A DNA stretch of 64,000 nt from Pseudovibrio flavus (GTDB lineage: Bacteria > Pseudomonadota > Alphaproteobacteria > Rhizobiales > Stappiaceae): assembly GCF_009711345.1 (NCBI RefSeq), contig NZ_SMMA01000065.1:169042-233041 (forward strand), written 5' to 3'. The notes beneath the pieces were generated by a model that was not told the origin of the DNA, ran no database searches, and saw nothing but the letters and a program-made list of their open reading frames with translations. Within the stretch, counting starts at the first letter, position 1. The number at the start of each line of letters is the position of its first letter. Below are positions 1 to 7,417 of the stretch, piece after piece. The translations under genes were made by a program, and so were the position numbers.

Positions 1-385
1 CCATACCAAGGCCAGCGGAGATAGATGTGGATGAATGCCCTGCACCGAAAGGATCGTAAGGGCTTTCAGAGCGCTTGGTAAAACCGGAGAGGCCGCCACC
101 CTGACGAAGGGTGCGAATCCTATCCCGTCTTTCAGTAAGGATTTTGTGGGGGTAACACTGGTGCCCAACGTCCCAGATAACTTTGTCCTTGGGCGTATCA
201 AACACATGATGAAGCGCAACCGTTAGTTCAACTACACCGAGCCCTGCGCCAAGATGGCCGCCGGTTTGAGACACCGCACTAATCGTTTCTGCACGCAATT
301 CATCGGCAACAACCTTCAACTCCTCGTCTGACAAAGACTTGAGGTCCTGAGGGGAGTTAATACGGTCAAGGAGCGGTGTGTTCAT
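1..385 (-). CDS. dxs: 1-deoxy-D-xylulose-5-phosphate synthase, N-terminal part (runs off left edge)
   Basis: First enzyme of the non-mevalonate isoprenoid pathway: thiamine-diphosphate-dependent condensation of pyruvate and glyceraldehyde 3-phosphate in the cytoplasm. Only the first 128 residues lie in the window. They start [18 protein letters not shown] and carry three family hallmarks: GGHLGAGLG with the cofactor-contacting His, [14 protein letters not shown], and [13 protein letters not shown]. The ATG at 385 is the natural start because the following residues match the usual DXS N-terminus; the upstream Shine-Dalgarno is weak. It follows xseB on the same strand, the common alphaproteobacterial order, but with a 640-bp gap that could hold its own promoter. 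Product identity is secure; the remainder is outside the window. Confidence 0.95.
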   Translation of the reverse strand, partial: MNTPLLDRINSPQDLKSLSDEELKVVADELRAETISAVSQTGGHLGAGLGVVELTVALHHVFDTPKDKVIWDVGHQCYPHKILTERRDRIRTLRQGGGLSGFTKRSESPYDPFGAGHSSTSISAGLGM

Positions 386-576
386 ATCTTATCGGACTCG
401 CTTTCAGATTCTATGAACCTACGTAGTTGGGTAACCAAACGATTACAATATGGACCTTACTGGCGCAATTCATAGTTAGGCTGAACGATTTTGAACGGAA
501 GTTAACGCCCAAATTTGTAGCCAAATTCAAGAAAATACGTATTTTTCCGAAAATACTACTGAAAATTGCAGGTTTT

Positions 577-694
577 TCACCCCTAGGGGTGATGCGTGAT
601 CACGTAAAAAGCCCTATTCCATTTTGTGTGGTCGATGGGGCCACGTGCACAGTGATCGACTTGGGGCCGTGAGTTTCACGGTCCCCTTTTTTTT
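577..694 (+). ncRNA. Candidate small RNA ending in an intrinsic terminator
   Basis: A plus-strand segment with the layout of a small RNA lies between two minus-strand genes. In order: a perfect palindrome TCACCCCTAGGGGTGA (577-592), an inverted repeat GTCGAT...ATCGAC (631-660), and a GC-rich hairpin GGGGCCGTGA/TCACGGTCCCC followed by eight T residues (663-694). No plus-strand protein gene precedes the terminator that would need it. The promoter and 5' end are not clear, so the left boundary is arbitrary. It matches no RNA family I recognise. Confidence 0.35.
663..694 (+). terminator. Rho-independent terminator of candidate small RNA
   Basis: Stem GGGGCCGTGA paired with TCACGGTCCCC (one bulged T), three-base loop, then an uninterrupted run of eight T. 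Orientation is plus; both flanking genes are on minus, so it does not end a recognised gene. Confidence 0.75.
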
Positions 695-1029
695 GCCTTG
701 TGAACAATATCAAAGCAAATGTCGGTTAAATCGAGAATTCGATAGGGCGCTGAGTTTGTGGTCCGTTGGTTAATACTAGAAATCATCTAGATCATGCCAA
801 CTAGCTCAATTTGAATACTAAGAAATTGTAGTGATTTTCATAGAATCGATAATCCGCTCAACCGTCAACTTTTCCTCATGAAAGATTTCTTTCATTTTGG
901 GAAATATGGGTGTTCCCGGTCAGTGGAATTGGTATTCTTCTTTTCGATATTTGGTACACCTACGTATGCAATAGTGTACGTTCTATCGACGCTGTTTTGA
1001 CTTAATTTATTTAATCAATTTTCTCGGTA

Positions 1030-1293
1030 TCAACGTTCGTCGGGCAATTCTTCTGTGCCAGAAGCCTGACCTGCGCCGCCAATCTGAATCTTTTCCACCT
1101 TGTCTTCGGCAGCTTTAAGCAGCTTTTCGCAGCGGGTGCGTAGCGCATCACCGCGTGCGTATAGCTCAATACTGGTTTCAAGCGGCACGTTGCCCTGTTC
1201 AAGATTACGAACGATGGTTTCCAGCTCGGCAAGAGCTTGCTCAAAGGACAGGGTTTCGATCTGAGGTTGGGATTCAGCAGAAAGTGTGCTCAC
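1030..1293 (-). CDS. xseB: Exodeoxyribonuclease VII small subunit
   Basis: Small subunit of exonuclease VII, which degrades single-stranded DNA to acid-insoluble oligonucleotides together with XseA (not in this window). The 87-residue product has the family core [19 protein letters not shown], followed by [15 protein letters not shown] and a Lys/Glu-rich helix; the whole protein is predicted to be helical, as usual. The start is a GTG at 1293, preceded at about nine bases by AAGGGC. It lies 51 bp after the histone-deacetylase-family gene on the same strand and upstream of dxs, an arrangement seen in many alphaproteobacteria. Length is typical for the family. Confidence 0.93.
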   Translation of the reverse strand: MSTLSAESQPQIETLSFEQALAELETIVRNLEQGNVPLETSIELYARGDALRTRCEKLLKAAEDKVEKIQIGGAGQASGTEELPDER

Positions 1294-1336
1294 GTGGCTT
1301 GCCCTTTTGCATAGGCCCGTTTGCGGGCGGACTTGG

Positions 1337-1359
1337 TTGATGGATCAAGGATCCATCAA
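1337..1359. repeat. Perfect hairpin over the stop codon of the HDAC-family gene
   Basis: TTGATGGATC (1337-1346), AAG loop, GATCCATCAA (1350-1359): ten perfect base pairs spanning the stop codon (1345-1347) of the upstream minus-strand gene and preceding xseB. There is no T-run, so it looks more like an mRNA 3'-end or processing element than a terminator. Confidence 0.6.
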
Positions 1360-2274
1360 TGTCATTACATGGGATGCAACAGATCGTGCAAGCCCTTCAA
1401 GGTCGTATCCACCCTCCAATACCGATAGAACGCGGCTATCGCACTTTTTCTGGGCAAGGTTCATGGCTTCACGGGTAACCCAAGCAAAGTCGTGTTCAGT
1501 AAGGCGCAGTCCGCCTAGCGGGTCACGGGTGTGCGCATCAAAGCCCGACGACAGGACGATGAAGTCTGGGTCAAAGGCTTCCATGCGCGGGAGTATGATG
1601 TTCTCGATAGCATCTCGAAATTCAGCAGAACCATCACCGTTCTTAAGCGGAACATTGACGATGTTATTATGTTCGCCTGTTTCCTCCCTCAATCCCGTAC
1701 CGGGATAAAGCGGCGCCTGATGGGTGGATACGTACATGACGGTTGGATCATCCCAAAAAATGTCCTGCGTCCCATTACCGTGATGAACATCAAAGTCGAG
1801 AATAACAACCCGCTCCGCGCCAAAGTTCTTTTGCGCGTGGCGAGCTGCGATGGCTGCATTGTTGAAGTAGCAAAAGCCCATCGCTCTGTTTTTCTCGGCG
1901 TGATGTCCCGGAGGGCGGATCGAGCAGAAAGCGTTGCGCACACGCCCGGTCATTATCTCTTCTGTAGCCTTACAGCACGCACCGACCGCTCGCATCGCAG
2001 CTTCCCAAGTGCCGGGAGACATGGTCGTATCAGCATCCAGATGAACCAATCCCTCCTTAGGAGCCTGATTGTGAATGGCGTTGATGTAGCTGGACGGATG
2101 CACCAGAGCGACTTCCGCAAACGTTGCCATTGGAGCGATATCGCGCTCCAAGAGCTGAAAATGCTCGTCTTCCAACACGCGATCAATAGCTCTCAGGCGA
2201 TCAGCCCGCTCAGGATGACCAATCGGCGTGAGGTGATTTAGGAATGCGGGATGTTGGACTAGTAGAGTGCTCAA
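1345..2274 (-). CDS. Histone deacetylase family (AcuC/acetylpolyamine amidohydrolase-like) hydrolase
   Basis: Zn-dependent deacetylase of the arginase/HDAC fold. The bacterial members remove acetyl groups from small amines or proteins; the substrate here is unknown. Visible motifs in order: IRPPGHHAEKNRAMGF with the active-site His pair, DFDVHHGNGTQ with Zn ligands, SSGFDAHTRDPLGG with the third ligand Asp, and EGGYDLEGLA near the C-terminus. I start at the TTG at 2274 (MSTLLVQHPAFLNH), which gives 309 residues and the conserved N-terminus; an in-frame ATG at 2352 would add 26 residues that look unconserved. The Shine-Dalgarno is weak in either case. It probably heads the transcript running into xseB, 51 bp downstream. 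Confidence 0.9.
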   Translation of the reverse strand: MSTLLVQHPAFLNHLTPIGHPERADRLRAIDRVLEDEHFQLLERDIAPMATFAEVALVHPSSYINAIHNQAPKEGLVHLDADTTMSPGTWEAAMRAVGACCKATEEIMTGRVRNAFCSIRPPGHHAEKNRAMGFCYFNNAAIAARHAQKNFGAERVVILDFDVHHGNGTQDIFWDDPTVMYVSTHQAPLYPGTGLREETGEHNNIVNVPLKNGDGSAEFRDAIENIILPRMEAFDPDFIVLSSGFDAHTRDPLGGLRLTEHDFAWVTREAMNLAQKKCDSRVLSVLEGGYDLEGLARSVASHVMTLMDP

Positions 2275-2446
2275 AAGAAACCGGCCAGTTTTATGAAGAG
2301 TGTATGTAAAACTCCATAAATTGTTGGTTCTGTCAATTGTGAGCGCTCGCAAATGCGCGGGTTCTATACCAATTGCCGACGATTGAGCACTGGCGAAAAC
2401 TATCGCCTAAAAGAAATTGTGCGTGATGATATAGAAAAAGAAAGTA

Positions 2447-2503
2447 CCGGGGCGCGTAATACGCACACCGCCCCGGAGAAGGTGCGAGCATCCTAAGTGC
2501 TCG
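2447..2503. repeat. Two tandem inverted repeats in intergenic DNA
   Basis: CCGGGGCG (2447-2454) pairs with CGCCCCGG (2469-2476) across 14 bases; nine bases later CGAGCA (2485-2490) pairs with TGCTCG (2498-2503). The pair would form two consecutive stem-loops in RNA on either strand. No T-run follows on either side. Confidence 0.5.
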
Positions 2504-2698
2504 TGGGGGAGGTCCGCTGCATCAACATCATGCATAGTCTTTTATAATGTTGATTTTCTTCGCACATGCACGATAAATACAATCCAGACCTTTAAATGAG
2601 GTTGGGTAATTGTATTTATTTTCAGATTCTTACAGTTCTTATGTTGCAAAGACGCAACGAAAAGACCCCGTTTTTGAGGGCTTTTCCCGAACCTGTGC

Positions 2699-2732
2699 AT
2701 GAGTCGTCAGGGGTAAAACGATGACGACTCAT
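2699..2732. repeat. 11-bp perfect inverted repeat downstream of sua5
   Basis: ATGAGTCGTCA (2699-2709) and TGACGACTCAT (2722-2732) with a 12-base loop, starting 19 bp beyond the stop codon of the minus-strand sua5 gene. It is a likely 3'-end stem-loop, but lacks the U-tract of an intrinsic terminator. Confidence 0.55.
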
Positions 2733-2750
2733 TTCAATTAGAGAGAGGAT

Positions 2751-3740
2751 TTAGCCGCGTGGCGCTGCTGCGCGGGCCAAGCGATCATTGATTGCTTCGC
2801 CAAGGCCCTCTACGGGAACAGGAACGACAGCAATCATGCTGCTCTCGCCTGCATCTGCTTTGCGCAGCGCTGTGAAGAGGTTTGCTGCAGCTTCTCGCAG
2901 ACAACCGCTCTCACTTAGGTTGATGATGGAGCGGGCGTTTTCCTGACCTGCTGTGTATGTGTCGCCTAGAGTGATTAGCGTTTCGCCCTCTTTCACTTCC
3001 ACTGCGTTCAAGCGAACGCCGCTCGATGGAGCATAGTGAGAGGTCAACATGCCCGGCGCACGTGGCGCGCTGTCATCCGTTCCTGCTGTTGCTAGTGACT
3101 GACCGAGCAGGGCCTCGATCTTCTCACGTTCAAGACCGCCCGGCCGCAATAGAGTAGGGCGTGGGCCAAGGAACGATACAATGGTGGATTCAACGCCAAT
3201 GGTCGTTGGGCCATTGTCGATAATAAAAGCAAGCGAACGCTCAAGGTCGGCAATCACGTCATCAGCTGTGGTGCCGCTGATTTTGCCAGAAAGATTCGCG
3301 CTTGGTGCAGCAAGCGGACGGCCAATGCGCTCTGCTAGCTTTTGCATGACAGGTGCATCCGGCACGCGCAGCGCAACGCTATCAAGACCGGCGGTCGCAA
3401 GATCGCTCACGGTGCAAGAGGCGGCTTTGGGAACAACAATGGTAAGTGGGCCCGGCCAGAAAGCTTCTGCCAGCATACGGGCTGCATCACAGAAAACGCC
3501 GTGTTTTTCTGCAGCTTCCAATGATTCTACATGGGAAATGAGCGGATTAAACGAGGGACGGCCCTTCGCTTCATAGATACGAGCACACGCTTCGCCGTTG
3601 GTTGCATCGGCCGCGAGGCCGTAAACAGTCTCCGTCGGTACCGCCACCAACTTGCCGTCAATCAGCGCAGTGCAAACTTGTTCGAAAGTCTCACACGCTT
3701 CAAGTTGTTGATTTTCCTTCGGAAGCGTCCAGCGTTCCAT
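2751..3740 (-). CDS. tsaC: L-threonylcarbamoyladenylate synthase (Sua5/YwlC type)
   Basis: Makes threonylcarbamoyl-AMP from Thr, bicarbonate and ATP for the t6A37 modification of tRNAs reading ANN codons. The 329-residue length indicates the two-domain Sua5 form rather than the short TsaC form. The N-terminal YrdC domain shows VPTETVYGLAADA, the KGRPSFNPL loop and the SANLSG motif (the K-R-S-N set). A linker RAPGMLTSHYAPSSG leads into the C-terminal Sua5 domain. The start ATG at 3740 has AGGA about ten bases upstream. It is transcribed away from the fatty-acid oxidation operon; the two genes share a short divergent promoter region that also contains the 3796 palindrome. Confidence 0.93.
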   Translation of the reverse strand: MERWTLPKENQQLEACETFEQVCTALIDGKLVAVPTETVYGLAADATNGEACARIYEAKGRPSFNPLISHVESLEAAEKHGVFCDAARMLAEAFWPGPLTIVVPKAASCTVSDLATAGLDSVALRVPDAPVMQKLAERIGRPLAAPSANLSGKISGTTADDVIADLERSLAFIIDNGPTTIGVESTIVSFLGPRPTLLRPGGLEREKIEALLGQSLATAGTDDSAPRAPGMLTSHYAPSSGVRLNAVEVKEGETLITLGDTYTAGQENARSIINLSESGCLREAAANLFTALRKADAGESSMIAVVPVPVEGLGEAINDRLARAAAPRG

Positions 3741-3795
3741 GTTTTCGTTATCCTGAGTAAGACGAATGTATGGGTTCTGTCTATGTACATATCCT

Positions 3796-3809
3796 TGACG
3801 TTTACGTCA
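3796..3809. promoter_or_regulatory. Perfect 14-bp palindrome, probable operator of the acyl-CoA dehydrogenase operon
   Basis: TGACGTTTACGTCA is TGACGT and ACGTCA arms with a TT centre, located about 93 bp before the acyl-CoA dehydrogenase start and 56 bp before sua5. From memory it resembles the dyads bound by MerR-family regulators of acyl-CoA catabolism (LiuR type). The sequence is certain; the regulator assignment is inference. Confidence 0.5.
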
Positions 3810-3901
3810 GCAATACTACTCTTCCCATAACCAAAAATGTTCAGCGGCGTTTTGATGGGCAAAAGCGCTTTCGTCAAGCCGCTAAGGGGGAAATGGACAA
3901 A

Positions 3902-5680
3902 ATGTATCGCGCACCGCTCGAAGATATTACCTTCACGCTTAAGAATGTAACTGGTCTGGCCCAGCTTCAAAGCACCGCTACTGAGCTGGATATATCCGAT
4001 GATCTGGTCGAAGCAATCCTTGGAGAGGCTGCAAAATTTGCAGAAGAGGAAATTGCTGATCTTAACAAGGTGGGTGATACGCATGGTGCCAAGCTGGTTG
4101 ATGGCTCGGTACAAACCGCACCGGGTTGGAAAGAAGCCTACGCCAAGTGGGTGGCAGCTGGCTGGAATGGGCTGACTGGCCCAGAGGACTTTGGCGGACA
4201 GAGCTTGCCAACCATGCTGCATGTCGCGGTTCTGGAGATGCTTAACTCCGCTTCCATGTCTTTCGCGCTTGGCCCAACACTGACAACCGGTGCTGTTGAA
4301 GCGCTTGAAAAGCACGGCTCGGAAGAGCTGAAAAACCTTTACCTTGAGAAGCTTGTTACTGGTGAATGGACGGGAACCATGAACCTGACAGAACCTCAGG
4401 CTGGTTCTGACCTTAACGAGCTTCGCGCCAAGGCCGTACCTCAGGGTGATGGTACCTACAAAATCAGCGGTCAGAAGATCTTCATCAGCTATGGCGATCA
4501 CGATATGGCTGACAACATCATTCATATGGTGCTTGCACGCCTACCGGATGCTCCGGCTGGTACCCGCGGTATCTCGCTTTTCTTGGTGCCGAAATTCCTC
4601 ATTAATGAAGATGGCAGCATTGGTGAGTTGAACGATGTCAGCGTCGCAGGTCTTGAGCACAAGATGGGCATCCATGCTTCTCCAACCTGCACCATGTCTT
4701 ACGGGGACAATGGCGGTGCAATTGGCTGGCTCGTAGGTGAAGAAAACCGCGGCTTGGCCTGTATGTTCACCATGATGAATAACGCTCGTCTTGCTGTTGG
4801 TGTTCAAGGCATCGGTATTGCAGAGCGAGCCTTCCAGCAGGCGCTTTCCTTCTCGCTGGAGCGTAAGCAGGGCAGAGCAAAGACCGCAGAAGGTGTTGCT
4901 CTTGCACCTATTGCTGCGCACCCTGATGTAAAGCGCATGCTTATGAGCATGAAGGCGCAAACGCAGGTTTGCCGTGTGCTTTGTTATGCTTGTGCGCACG
5001 CACTCGACATGCAGCGTTATGCCAAGACGGAAGAAGAGCGCAGCTTCTGGGCAGATCGCGCTGCTATGTTGACCCCAATCGCCAAAGCTTTGCCAACCGA
5101 CATGGGCGTTGATGTTGCCTCCCTTGGCATTCAGGTTCATGGCGGCATGGGCTTCATTGAAGAAACCGGCGCAGCACAATACATGCGCGATGCGCGTATC
5201 GCTCCGATTTATGAAGGCACCAATGGCATCCAGTCCATCGACCTTGTCATGCGCAAGCTTCCTCTGGGTGGCGGCGATCATGTTGAGGGTCTCATCGCAG
5301 AGATTGCAGAGATCGCTGAAAGCGCCAGTGCAAGCAACGAGATTTCGCTCGGCTCCGCTCCGCACCGCCTGCATGCAGCCATTGAGGACCTACGTGAAGC
5401 GACAGCATGGATGAAGGCTGCGTTGGAAGCAGGAGAAGCTGATAAGGCGCTTGCCAGTGCAACACCTTACCTGCGCCTGTTTGGTTTAACGCTTGGTGCT
5501 GGCCTTCTGGTCAAAGGCGCTTTGGCGGCTAAAGACGGCACTTCAAACGCAGACAAGCAGCGCGGCCTGACTGCCCGTGTCTTTGCTGAAACAACTTTGA
5601 GCGAAACCTCCGCACTTAAAACAACTGTGGTGGGTGCAGCCGATGGCATTCTGGCGATTGAGCCAGAGATGATGGCCTAA
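3902..5680 (+). CDS. Acyl-CoA dehydrogenase, long (about 590 aa) DmdC-like type
   Basis: FAD-dependent alpha,beta-dehydrogenation of an acyl-CoA, the first step of beta-oxidation. The 592-residue length, about 200 longer than classical enzymes, places it in the subgroup that includes 3-methylmercaptopropionyl-CoA dehydrogenase (DmdC) and broad FadE-like enzymes. Visible: TMNLTEPQAGSDLN substrate/FAD region, MGIHASPTCTMSYG, VQVHGGMGFIEETG, and the catalytic-base region IYEGTNGIQSIDLV with Glu438. I start at ATG 3902 (MYRAPLEDITF), matching the family N-terminus; ATG 3893 is an alternative but sits only two bases after AAGGGGG. It leads an operon with the crotonase 33 bp and the SDR further downstream. 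The true acyl substrate cannot be read from sequence. Confidence 0.92.
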   Translation: MYRAPLEDITFTLKNVTGLAQLQSTATELDISDDLVEAILGEAAKFAEEEIADLNKVGDTHGAKLVDGSVQTAPGWKEAYAKWVAAGWNGLTGPEDFGGQSLPTMLHVAVLEMLNSASMSFALGPTLTTGAVEALEKHGSEELKNLYLEKLVTGEWTGTMNLTEPQAGSDLNELRAKAVPQGDGTYKISGQKIFISYGDHDMADNIIHMVLARLPDAPAGTRGISLFLVPKFLINEDGSIGELNDVSVAGLEHKMGIHASPTCTMSYGDNGGAIGWLVGEENRGLACMFTMMNNARLAVGVQGIGIAERAFQQALSFSLERKQGRAKTAEGVALAPIAAHPDVKRMLMSMKAQTQVCRVLCYACAHALDMQRYAKTEEERSFWADRAAMLTPIAKALPTDMGVDVASLGIQVHGGMGFIEETGAAQYMRDARIAPIYEGTNGIQSIDLVMRKLPLGGGDHVEGLIAEIAEIAESASASNEISLGSAPHRLHAAIEDLREATAWMKAALEAGEADKALASATPYLRLFGLTLGAGLLVKGALAAKDGTSNADKQRGLTARVFAETTLSETSALKTTVVGAADGILAIEPEMMA

Positions 5681-5713
5681 GGCGCGATAGCTTACATACT
5701 CCAGGGGGATACC

Positions 5714-6454
5714 TTGATTAGTTTAGAAGTGAAGGACGGCGTTCAGATCGTACGTATCGACCGTGCGGAGAAGAAGAACGCGCTCACCTTTGATATGTAC
5801 GAGACGCTTGCAGAAGCGTTCATCGTCGATAAGGAAGATGTCGGCTGTACGCTAGTACTTGGGCAGCCGGAAATGTTTACCGCTGGCAATGACATTGGTG
5901 ACTTCCTGAAGTTCGCTTCGGGAAGCGATATGCCAATGGGCGGCGTGGTAAAGTTTCTGTCTTCTCTGACAGAAATCAAAACGCCGATGGTGGTCGGAGT
6001 CGATGGTCCTGCCATCGGTGTTGGTACCACTATGCTGCTCCATGCAGACATGGTTGTTGCCAGCCCGCGTGCCAGTTTTAAAACGCCTTTCGTAAACCTT
6101 GGTTTGGTGCCGGAGGCAGGCTCTAGCTTCATCGCGCCGCAAATCATGGGCCATGCAAGAGCATTCGAACTGCTTGTGCTGGGCGAGACGTTCACAGCGC
6201 AGCGTGCCTATGAAGCAGGCTTGGTAAACAAGATTGTGCCTGAAGAGGCCCTTGAAAACGAAGCTTTCGAGCTTGCCAAAAAAATCGCCGCAATGCCGCG
6301 TGAGGCTGTGCGCCTTTCCAAAGGGCTTTTGGATAAGAACAAGGCTGCAATTGGCGAGCGCATCAGCGATGAAATGGATATCTTCAAAGATCGCTTGAAG
6401 TCGGCTGAAGCTCGCAACGCTTTTATGGCGTTTATGATGAAATCAAAGAAATAG
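5714..6454 (+). CDS. Enoyl-CoA hydratase/isomerase (crotonase) family protein
   Basis: Crotonase-fold enzyme acting on an enoyl-CoA, 246 residues, starting at a TTG with AGGGGGAT immediately upstream. The oxyanion-hole segments are seen as TAGNDIGDF and GPAIGVGTTMLLHAD. Of the two catalytic Glu residues of hydratases, the first position appears to be Thr within GVGTTMLLHAD, while a Glu is present in LGLVPEAGSS. That pattern fits delta3,delta2-enoyl-CoA isomerases (ECI2-like) better than classical hydratases, so an isomerase role in oxidation of unsaturated acyl groups is a fair alternative. It lies between the acyl-CoA dehydrogenase and an SDR, consistent with beta-oxidation. Family call strong; reaction uncertain. 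Confidence 0.88.
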   Translation: MISLEVKDGVQIVRIDRAEKKNALTFDMYETLAEAFIVDKEDVGCTLVLGQPEMFTAGNDIGDFLKFASGSDMPMGGVVKFLSSLTEIKTPMVVGVDGPAIGVGTTMLLHADMVVASPRASFKTPFVNLGLVPEAGSSFIAPQIMGHARAFELLVLGETFTAQRAYEAGLVNKIVPEEALENEAFELAKKIAAMPREAVRLSKGLLDKNKAAIGERISDEMDIFKDRLKSAEARNAFMAFMMKSKK

Positions 6455-6487
6455 CCAACGCGGCTGGACAAACTGGAGATAAGCCTG

Positions 6488-7348
6488 ATGCTTTCCGGAA
6501 AAACACTTTTTATCACAGGCGCTTCACGCGGGATCGGTCTTGCAATTGCGCTTCGTGCTGCCAAAGACGGCGCGAACATTGTGGTCGCTGCAAAGACTGC
6601 AGAGCCGCACCCGAAGCTTGAAGGTACTATTTACACAGCTGCTGAAGAAATCGAAAAGGCCGGTGGTAAAGCGCTGCCATTGGTTCTGGACGTGCGTGAT
6701 GATGCCGGCGTTGAAGCAGCGATGGCAAAAGCGGCAGAAACCTTCGGCGGTATTGATATTGTGGTCAACAACGCCAGTGCTATCAATCTGACACCGCTCG
6801 ATAAGATCGACATGAAGCGCTACGACCTCATGCATCAGATCAATACGCGCGGCACGTTGCTCTGCTCCAAAATGGCAATTCCTTACCTGAAGCAGTCGGA
6901 TAACCCGCATATCCTGATGCTCTCTCCGCCGCTGGATATGAAGGAAAAGTGGTTCAAGAACCACACGCCATACTCAATGGCAAAGTACGGTATGAGCCTT
7001 GCCGTTTTGGGCCTTGCTGGTGAGCTGCGTTCCAAGGGCATTGCGGTCAACGCTCTGTGGCCACGTACCACTATTGCAACGGCGGCGGTAAAGAACCTTC
7101 TTGGCGGTGACCAGATGATGAACGCAAGCCGTACGCCGGAAATTCTGGCAGATGCTGCGCACATGATCTTCTCCAGCAGTGCCAAAGAGGTAAGCGGTAA
7201 CTTCTTTATCGATGACACCTATCTCTCCGAGAACGGTGTAACAGACTTCGACCAATACCGCGTCAATCCAAAGGTCGATTTGGCACCGGACTTCTTCGTG
7301 CCCGAAGATAGTGTTCCGCCAGTCTCTTTGAAGGCTCTGGTAGACTGA
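6488..7348 (+). CDS. Short-chain dehydrogenase/reductase, HSDL2-like
   Basis: NAD(P)-dependent oxidoreductase of 286 residues. The Rossmann motif is TGASRGIGLAIA near residue 11, followed by NNASAI and the catalytic YSMAKYG (Tyr-x3-Lys). The catalytic Ser lies in MLSPPLDMKEKW, and this motif with the KTAEPHPKLEGTIYTAA segment is characteristic of the HSDL2-type SDRs found with fatty-acid metabolism genes. It is the last gene of the acyl-CoA dehydrogenase operon, 33 bp after the crotonase, and is followed directly by a strong terminator. It probably oxidises a hydroxyacyl or related intermediate, but that is inferred from context only. Confidence 0.88.
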   Translation: MLSGKTLFITGASRGIGLAIALRAAKDGANIVVAAKTAEPHPKLEGTIYTAAEEIEKAGGKALPLVLDVRDDAGVEAAMAKAAETFGGIDIVVNNASAINLTPLDKIDMKRYDLMHQINTRGTLLCSKMAIPYLKQSDNPHILMLSPPLDMKEKWFKNHTPYSMAKYGMSLAVLGLAGELRSKGIAVNALWPRTTIATAAVKNLLGGDQMMNASRTPEILADAAHMIFSSSAKEVSGNFFIDDTYLSENGVTDFDQYRVNPKVDLAPDFFVPEDSVPPVSLKALVD

Positions 7349-7353
7349 TAAAC

Positions 7354-7388
7354 AAAAAGGGCCGGATCGCGACGATCCGGCCCTTTTT
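7354..7388. terminator. Bidirectional intrinsic terminator
   Basis: AAAAAGGGCCGGATCG (7354-7369) pairs with CGATCCGGCCCTTTTT (7373-7388). T-runs flank both sides, so it serves the SDR gene from the left and the DnaJ-like gene from the right. Confidence 0.9.
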
Positions 7389-7417
7389 AATTCTGGCTAA
7401 TGCCGTGAGCGAAAGCC

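Larger units (their letters stand above)
386..1029. other. Intergenic region between xseB and dxs
   Basis: This 644-bp AT-rich stretch has no convincing protein gene. On the plus strand it holds a 16-bp perfect palindrome (577-592), an inverted repeat GTCGAT/ATCGAC (631-636 with 655-660) and a clear intrinsic terminator (663-694), together suggesting a short plus-strand RNA. Further on, GTACAC (954-959) and GTGTAC (974-979) form an inverted repeat with TACGTA in the loop, immediately downstream of xseB. The dxs promoter should be near its left end, but I cannot place it confidently. Confidence 0.5.
2353..2750. other. Intergenic region between sua5 and the HDAC-family gene
   Basis: This stretch contains no supported coding region. 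It holds three inverted repeats: CCGGGGCG/CGCCCCGG (2447-2476), CGAGCA/TGCTCG (2485-2503) and ATGAGTCGTCA/TGACGACTCAT (2699-2732). The last lies 19 bp after the sua5 stop on the minus strand and may act at its mRNA 3' end, although no T-run follows. The HDAC-family promoter should lie toward the left end. Confidence 0.4.

Noticed and set aside
427-672. 81-codon plus-strand frame starting with TTG
   Set aside because: No ribosome-binding site, no recognisable protein features, and its end lies inside the intrinsic terminator stem; the DNA fits a small RNA better.
3662-5374. Long minus-strand frames (287 and 277 codons) opposite the acyl-CoA dehydrogenase
   Set aside because: They mirror a strongly conserved plus-strand gene and have no family motif; typical antisense shadows of a long gene.
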